Source: Pseudomonadota bacterium
Lineage (GTDB): Bacteria > Pseudomonadota > Gammaproteobacteria > Burkholderiales > Sulfuriferulaceae
DNA: 8,482 bases
Assembly: GCA_021790625.1 (NCBI GenBank)
Contig: JAJYGL010000066.1
Coordinates: forward strand, 1-8,482
Direction of reading: 5' to 3'
Under the pieces are notes generated by a model. It saw nothing but the letters and a program-made list of their open reading frames with translations. It made no database searches and was not told the origin of the DNA. The translations under genes were made by a program, and so were the position numbers. Shown here in pieces: positions 4,653 to 8,482 of the stretch. The first letter of the stretch is position 1, and each line of letters starts with the position of its first letter.

Positions 4653-5388
4653 GTTTGAGTCCTGTTTTTTTTGTGACATGGATGGGGCGTTGATGGCCAG
4701 ATTGATGGGTGGTTTGATGGCCGGTTTCGAGCAATTGCCAGGCGGTGGTAGCTGCCGCCTGTTCGGCAGCACGCCGGTTGCTGGCAATACCCTGACTGGT
4801 GATATTGAGTGGCGCAATGCGGCATTCGACATGAAACAATTGTTCGTGTGCCTGCCCGCTGGTTTGGGTCAGATTATATTCCGGGATGGGGAGACGTTGC
4901 GCTTGCAGATATTCCTGTAATAGCGTTTTGGCATCTTTGTCCGGTATGTCGGGATTGATGGCGGCAAGTTTTTCGTCAAACAGAACACGGATGACTTGTT
5001 GCGCGGCGTCGAACCCGCCATCCAGAAAAATGGCGCCGAACAGTGATTCAAGCGCATCGGCCAGAATGGACGGGCGTTTGCGACCACCGCTGCGGCGTTC
5101 ACCTTCGCCGAGTAGCAAAAAACTGCCCATATCGAGTTGCTCAGCGATTTCAAACAGGCTTTGCTGGCAGATGAGGTTGGCGCGCAGGCGAGACAGCACC
5201 CCTTCATTGGTGGCAGGAAAGCGTTCGTATAGCAGATGGGCAATCACGCAGTTAACAATACTGTCGCCAAGAAATTCCAGCCGTTCATTGTTGGGTAATC
5301 CGTGGCTGCGGTGGGTAACTGCCTGTTTTAGCAGGGCAGGATGCTGAAAAGTGTAGGCAATGCGTTGTTCGAGACGGTCGGCGCTCAT
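4639..5388 (-). CDS. rnc: Ribonuclease III, 249 aa, with a repeat-bearing C-terminal tail
   Basis: RNase III cuts double-stranded RNA, including the 30S rRNA precursor and structured mRNAs. The catalytic domain has the signature NERLEFLGDSIV (34-45) with E35, E38 and D42, and ILADALES with D111 and E114, so the metal-binding site is complete. The dsRNA-binding domain spans about 152-220 (KTLLQEYLQ; SNRRAAEQAAA). Beyond it is a tail of about 29 residues (221-249) with TGHQ-TTHQ-SGHQ repeats and an A8 tract, longer than the end of the E. coli protein (226 aa). The start overlaps the stop of the preceding DUF4845 gene as ATGA (5385-5388) and no good ribosome binding site is visible, so translation is likely coupled. 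The end overlaps era. Confidence 0.98.
   Translation of the reverse strand: MSADRLEQRIAYTFQHPALLKQAVTHRSHGLPNNERLEFLGDSIVNCVIAHLLYERFPATNEGVLSRLRANLICQQSLFEIAEQLDMGSFLLLGEGERRSGGRKRPSILADALESLFGAIFLDGGFDAAQQVIRVLFDEKLAAINPDIPDKDAKTLLQEYLQAQRLPIPEYNLTQTSGQAHEQLFHVECRIAPLNITSQGIASNRRAAEQAAATTAWQLLETGHQTTHQSGHQRPIHVTKKTGLKHGRP
4665..4672 (-). repeat. A8 tract in the rnc coding strand
   Basis: The rnc codons ACA AAA AAA ACA (T-K-K-T) contain eight consecutive A on the coding strand. They also form the in-phase slippery heptamer A-AAA-AAA. The tract lies 13 bp upstream of the era ATG and just before its ribosome binding site. Confidence 0.9.
4690..4725. repeat. Three 12-bp tandem repeats in the rnc tail
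   Basis: Units beginning TTGATGG start at 4690, 4702 and 4714 (TTGATGGCCAGA, TTGATGGGTGGT, TTGATGGCCGGT). On the coding strand they give tetrapeptides TGHQ, TTHQ and SGHQ. Being a multiple of three, changes in copy number would keep the frame. Confidence 0.8.
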
Positions 5389-5741
5389 GGTGTGGAAGGG
5401 TTGAAGTCGATATAGATACCCACATTGCCCAAAATGGGTTTTTCAACGTGATAGCTGGCGGAAAGGCTTAAGTGTCCGTTGCTTTGGTCGATTTGCAGAT
5501 CGCCGGGTTGTACGTCGGTGATGTCGTCGATACCCGCGCGGCGTGCATAGGATTGACGAATATCGGTTGGCGTGGCGTTACTCAGATTGGGATCAGCCAC
5601 CATGGTCGCGAAAATCCGTTTGACGGCGATGTATTCCATATAGGCGGGCAGAATTTTTGCAAAGGTGATGATGGCAAAAAAAATCGCAATTCCCCACAGA
5701 ATGAGATTCAGCAGACCCAAACCACGTTGATGATGGCGCAT
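5385..5741 (-). CDS. DUF4845-family membrane protein, 118 aa
   Basis: This small protein is recognised by sequence pattern and by its fixed place between lepB and rnc in beta- and gammaproteobacteria. A basic start (MRHHQRG) is followed by one long hydrophobic helix (about residues 8-32, GLLNLILWGIAIFFAIITFA). The remainder, about 85 residues, is probably periplasmic and contains PAYMEYIAVKRIFATM. The layout resembles type IV pilin-like proteins (RG followed by a hydrophobic helix), but there is no glutamate at the usual fifth position (LGLLN), so prepilin processing is not predicted. No function is established. The ATG at 5741 has AGGGGA upstream, which reuses the lepB stop codon (TAGGGG). 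The stop overlaps the rnc start by 4 bp. Confidence 0.9.
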   Translation of the reverse strand: MRHHQRGLGLLNLILWGIAIFFAIITFAKILPAYMEYIAVKRIFATMVADPNLSNATPTDIRQSYARRAGIDDITDVQPGDLQIDQSNGHLSLSASYHVEKPILGNVGIYIDFNPSTP

Positions 5742-5749
5742 AATGTCCC

Positions 5750-6556
5750 CTATTCGATGAAATGACCGGCACGTTTGAGATTATCAAAATTCCACCAGAT
5801 GAGGAAAGCACGGCCAACGATGTTGCGATCTGGCACAAAACCCCAATAGCGGCTGTCATTGCTGCCATCGCGGTTGTCGCCCATCATGAAGTAGTGGTCG
5901 GGAGGCACTTTGCAGGTGAATCCGTTATCGTCGTACTGGCAATTGTTGCGCCAGGCAAACTGGTTGTCAACCTGATCGACGTAAAGCGTGGGCGATTCGG
6001 GTTGAATCAGGATTTCATGCCGGTGTTTGCCGAGTTGTTCAGTGTATTCCTGAGCAGTGACGGCATTCAGATTGGAGGTCACATAGTCATAACTGCCGTG
6101 ACGTTGTTCGGCGACAGGAACGCCATTGATAGACAGTTGCTTGTTGTGGTAGCTCACCGTATCGCCGGGAAGACCGATGACGCGTTTGATGTAGTCGAGG
6201 CTGGGGTCCATAGGATAGCGGAATACGATGACATCGCCATGATGCGGTTTGCCAATGTCGATAATTTTTTTGTTGATAATGGGCAGGCGGATACCATACT
6301 CAAACTTGTTGACCAGAATGAAATCGCCAATTTTCAGGGTGGGCAACATTGAACCGGAGGGAATCTGGAATGGCTCAAACAGGAATGAGCGCAGCAGGAA
6401 TACCAGCAGGATGACCGGGAAAAAGCTCTGCGAGTATTCGGTTAACAGGGGCAATTTGGCACCCTTCGCTCGTTTCGGTTTGAAGATCAGACTGTCGGTG
6501 AGCCAGATGCCACCCGTAATGACCAACGCGATAAACATGATGAGGGGAAAATTCAT
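5750..6556 (-). CDS. lepB: Signal peptidase I LepB, 268 aa
   Basis: LepB removes signal peptides from exported proteins at the periplasmic face of the inner membrane. Two N-terminal membrane segments (about 3-20 and 45-60) flank a basic cytoplasmic loop (KPKRAKGAK). The serine–lysine dyad is present: S69 in IPSGSMLPT and K124 in DYIKRVIGLPGD. The late signature GDNRDGSNDSRYWGFVP (226-242) is complete. C206 and C215 correspond to the cysteine pair of the E. coli enzyme's periplasmic domain. The length is normal for the group (E. coli 324 aa has a larger insert). The ATG at 6556 follows the lepA stop by 19 bp, with AGGA 10 nt upstream. It is co-directional with lepA and probably in the same operon. 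Confidence 0.98.
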   Translation of the reverse strand: MNFPLIMFIALVITGGIWLTDSLIFKPKRAKGAKLPLLTEYSQSFFPVILLVFLLRSFLFEPFQIPSGSMLPTLKIGDFILVNKFEYGIRLPIINKKIIDIGKPHHGDVIVFRYPMDPSLDYIKRVIGLPGDTVSYHNKQLSINGVPVAEQRHGSYDYVTSNLNAVTAQEYTEQLGKHRHEILIQPESPTLYVDQVDNQFAWRNNCQYDDNGFTCKVPPDHYFMMGDNRDGSNDSRYWGFVPDRNIVGRAFLIWWNFDNLKRAGHFIE

Positions 6557-6575
6557 GGTGGCTGATTCCTGACTG

Positions 6576-8369
6576 TTATTTGTCGCCTACTTGCAGAATG
6601 GCTAAAAAAGCCTCCTGCGGGATTTCGACATTACCAACTTGCTTCATGCGCTTTTTACCGGCTTTTTGTTTTTCCAATAGCTTGCGTTTACGGGAGATGT
6701 CCCCACCGTAACATTTTGCGAGCACATTCTTACGCAGAGCCTTGACGTTTTCGCGTGCAATGATCTGGGCACCAATCGCTGCCTGAATGGCAACATCGAA
6801 CATCTGACGCGGAATCAGTTCACGCATGCGGCTGGCCAGTTCCCGCCCCTTGTATTGGCTGTTGGCGCGGTGGACGATGAGTGACAAGGCATCGACACGG
6901 TCACTGTTGACCAGAATATCGAGTTTCACCAGATCGGCGGCGCGGAACTCTTTGAATTCGTAGTCGAGCGAGGCATAACCGCGTGTGGCTGATTTGAGAC
7001 GGTCGAAAAAATCCATTACCACTTCGTTCATGGGCATATCGTAGGTCAGCATGACTTGTCTGCCCATGTATTGCATATTGGTTTGGCTGCCGCGTTTTTG
7101 GGTGCATAAAGTGATGACATTACCCAGCCAGGTTTCCGGCACCAGAATGGTAGCGGTAATGATGGGTTCGCGGATTTCTTCGATTTTGGATAGTTCTGGA
7201 AGTTTGGACGGATTTTCGATTTCGATAATCTCGCCGCTGCGCAGCACAATCTGATAAATGACGGTAGGCGCCGTGGTAATCAGATCCATGTCATATTCGC
7301 GTTCCAGTCGCTCCTGCACGATTTCCATGTGCAAAAGTCCCAGAAAGCCGCAACGAAAGCCAAACCCCAGCGCTTGGGAAACTTCCGGTTCGTATTGCAA
7401 AGAGGCGTCGTTGAGTTTCAATTTTTCCAGCGCGTCGCGCAGGGAATCATAATCGTGCGATTCTACTGGATACAAACCGGCAAATACCTGCGGTTTGATT
7501 TCTTTGAACCCGGGTAATGGCGTCGTGGCGGGGCGATGGTCAAGGGTAACCGTGTCACCGACTTTGGCTGCTTTCAGTTCTTTGATGCCGGCAATGATAA
7601 AACCGACTTCGCCCGCAGACAGTTGCGCGCAAAGCTGTGATTTGGGGGTGAACTTGCCGACCTGTTCGGTCAGGTGGACGGTATGGGTTGCCATCAGACG
7701 AATTTTCTGCTTCGGTTGCAGGCAGCCATCGACGACGCGCACCAGCATGACGACACCGACATAGTTGTCGAACCATGAGTCGATGATGAGGGCTTTGAGT
7801 GGAGCCGTTTCATCGCCTTTAGGTGGGGGAATGCGTTCAATGACGCGTTCCAGAATATCTTCGACACCCAGACCGGTTTTGGCTGAAGCGTGGATGGCGT
7901 CAGAAGCTTCGATGCCGATAATGTCTTCGATTTCCTGAATGACGCGTTCTGGTTCGGCAGCAGGCAAGTCGATTTTGTTGAGCACAGGAACGACCTCTAC
8001 ACCCAGTTCGGTGGCCGTGTAGCAATTGGCGACGGTTTGTGCTTCAACGCCTTGTGATGCATCCACGACCAGGAGCGCACCTTCGCAGGCGGATAGGGAA
8101 CGGCTGACTTCATAAGAAAAATCAACATGACCGGGCGTGTCAATCAGATTGAGTTGGTAGGTCTGGCCATTGCGGGCATGGTATTGCAATGAGGCTGTCT
8201 GCGCCTTGATAGTGATGCCGCGTTCGCGTTCCAGATCCATGGAGTCGAGCACTTGTGCTTCCATTTCACGCTCGGACAAGCCGCCGCAGTGTTGGATGAT
8301 GCGATCGGCCAGAGTGGATTTCCCGTGATCAATGTGGGCGATGATGGAAAAATTGCGGATATGGTCCAT
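6576..8369 (-). CDS. lepA: Elongation factor 4 (LepA), 597 aa
   Basis: LepA is a ribosome-associated GTPase linked to back-translocation, initiation and 30S biogenesis under stress. GTPase motifs are G1 AHIDHGKST (11-19), G2 RGITIKAQT (50-58), G3 DTPGH with the catalytic H81 (77-81), G4 NKID (131-134) and G5 SAK. EF-G-like domains II, III and V follow. The LepA-specific C-terminal domain ends in GNVEIPQEAFLAILQVGDK. The frame stays open to a TTG at 8405, but ATG 8369 is preferred because it gives MDHIRNFSIIAHIDHGKST, aligning with the E. coli start, and a length near 599 aa. Neither start has a visible Shine-Dalgarno (CCACCTGAATTC precedes the ATG). It lies 45 bp after the glutaredoxin-like gene. 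Confidence 0.98.
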   Translation of the reverse strand: MDHIRNFSIIAHIDHGKSTLADRIIQHCGGLSEREMEAQVLDSMDLERERGITIKAQTASLQYHARNGQTYQLNLIDTPGHVDFSYEVSRSLSACEGALLVVDASQGVEAQTVANCYTATELGVEVVPVLNKIDLPAAEPERVIQEIEDIIGIEASDAIHASAKTGLGVEDILERVIERIPPPKGDETAPLKALIIDSWFDNYVGVVMLVRVVDGCLQPKQKIRLMATHTVHLTEQVGKFTPKSQLCAQLSAGEVGFIIAGIKELKAAKVGDTVTLDHRPATTPLPGFKEIKPQVFAGLYPVESHDYDSLRDALEKLKLNDASLQYEPEVSQALGFGFRCGFLGLLHMEIVQERLEREYDMDLITTAPTVIYQIVLRSGEIIEIENPSKLPELSKIEEIREPIITATILVPETWLGNVITLCTQKRGSQTNMQYMGRQVMLTYDMPMNEVVMDFFDRLKSATRGYASLDYEFKEFRAADLVKLDILVNSDRVDALSLIVHRANSQYKGRELASRMRELIPRQMFDVAIQAAIGAQIIARENVKALRKNVLAKCYGGDISRKRKLLEKQKAGKKRMKQVGNVEIPQEAFLAILQVGDK

Positions 8370-8414
8370 GAATTCAGGTGGGTGTGAGGAAAGCTGCTTG
8401 TGCAAGGGCGCATT

Positions 8415-8482
8415 TTAACGGATTTTATTCAAATAATCAGCAAGCTTTGCTTCATCCAGAAAATAATGGCAGATTTCATTGT
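8415..8482 (-). CDS. C-terminal end of a glutaredoxin-like (DUF836-type) protein, partial
   Basis: Reading the minus strand from 8480 gives the last 21 residues of a protein, NEICHYFLDEAKLADYLNKI then R, with TAA at 8417-8415. The CHYFLDEAxLxxYL ending is what I recall for the short glutaredoxin-family proteins encoded just upstream of lepA in betaproteobacteria. The thioredoxin-fold core and active-site cysteines are outside the window, so the function rests on the tail and the position. It is co-directional with lepA. Confidence 0.6.
   Translation of the reverse strand, partial: NEICHYFLDEAKLADYLNKIR

Noticed and set aside
4653..4832. 60-residue N-terminal extension of Era
   Set aside because: It lies wholly within rnc, has no ribosome binding site and no family counterpart; ATG 4652 has AGGA at good spacing and gives the normal length.
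5762..6352. 196-codon open frame on the plus strand, hydrophobic in places
   Set aside because: It is antisense to lepB; the hydrophobic residues come from complementing its codons.
8415..8450. lepA promoter in TTGCTG...TAAAAT
   Set aside because: Spacing between the hexamers is 20 bp (or 10 for the earlier TAAAAT) and the match is poor in an AT-rich gene end.

Overview
This window looks like a chromosomal segment of a proteobacterium, most likely a betaproteobacterium. The reason is the conserved minus-strand block glutaredoxin-like – lepA – lepB – DUF4845 – rnc – era – recO – pdxJ; a gammaproteobacterium of the Pseudomonas type has a very similar block, so the class call is an inference. 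All genes but one read on the minus strand, so transcription runs from high to low coordinates.

Layout from 8482 down to 1: the last 21 codons of a glutaredoxin-like gene; lepA (translation elongation factor 4); lepB (signal peptidase I); a small membrane protein of the DUF4845 family; rnc (RNase III); era (ribosome-assembly GTPase); and recO (recombination mediator). These are packed with small gaps or overlaps, as expected for one operon. After recO the order is broken by a two-gene MazE/MazF-type toxin–antitoxin module (2331-2872). It has its own promoter, a perfect 8-3-8 palindromic operator and a probable terminator. A 211-bp intergenic stretch follows, with three 9-bp tandem repeats, a hairpin and an apparent pdxJ promoter. 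pdxJ then overlaps by 17 bp a Crp/Fnr-family regulator that sits where acpS is usually found. A short two-helix membrane protein (DUF2892) comes next, under a separate promoter. On the plus strand, the 3' end of a leucine-rich-variant (LRV) repeat protein converges on DUF2892 with only 4 bp between the stop codons.

The most informative signal outside the genes is upstream of DUF2892: TGTGA-N6-TTACA (635-650), a Crp-type site centred exactly 29.5 bp upstream of a good -10 hexamer. That is the geometry of a class II activator site. The adjacent regulator has a Crp-like recognition helix (R-E-x-x-x-R) but lacks, by eye, the cAMP-binding residues and carries a C-x5-C pair in its sensor domain. 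I infer a small local regulatory unit in which this regulator, sensing something other than cAMP (possibly a redox or sulfur signal), switches on the DUF2892 membrane protein. A second point of interest is an A8 tract in the 3' end of rnc. Loss of one A there would fuse RNase III in frame to Era.

There is no gene-free stretch longer than 300 bases. I see no rRNA, tRNA, CRISPR array, insertion sequence or phage gene. No clearly undescribed multi-gene system is visible; the candidates worth following are the Crp/DUF2892 unit and the MazEF insertion.
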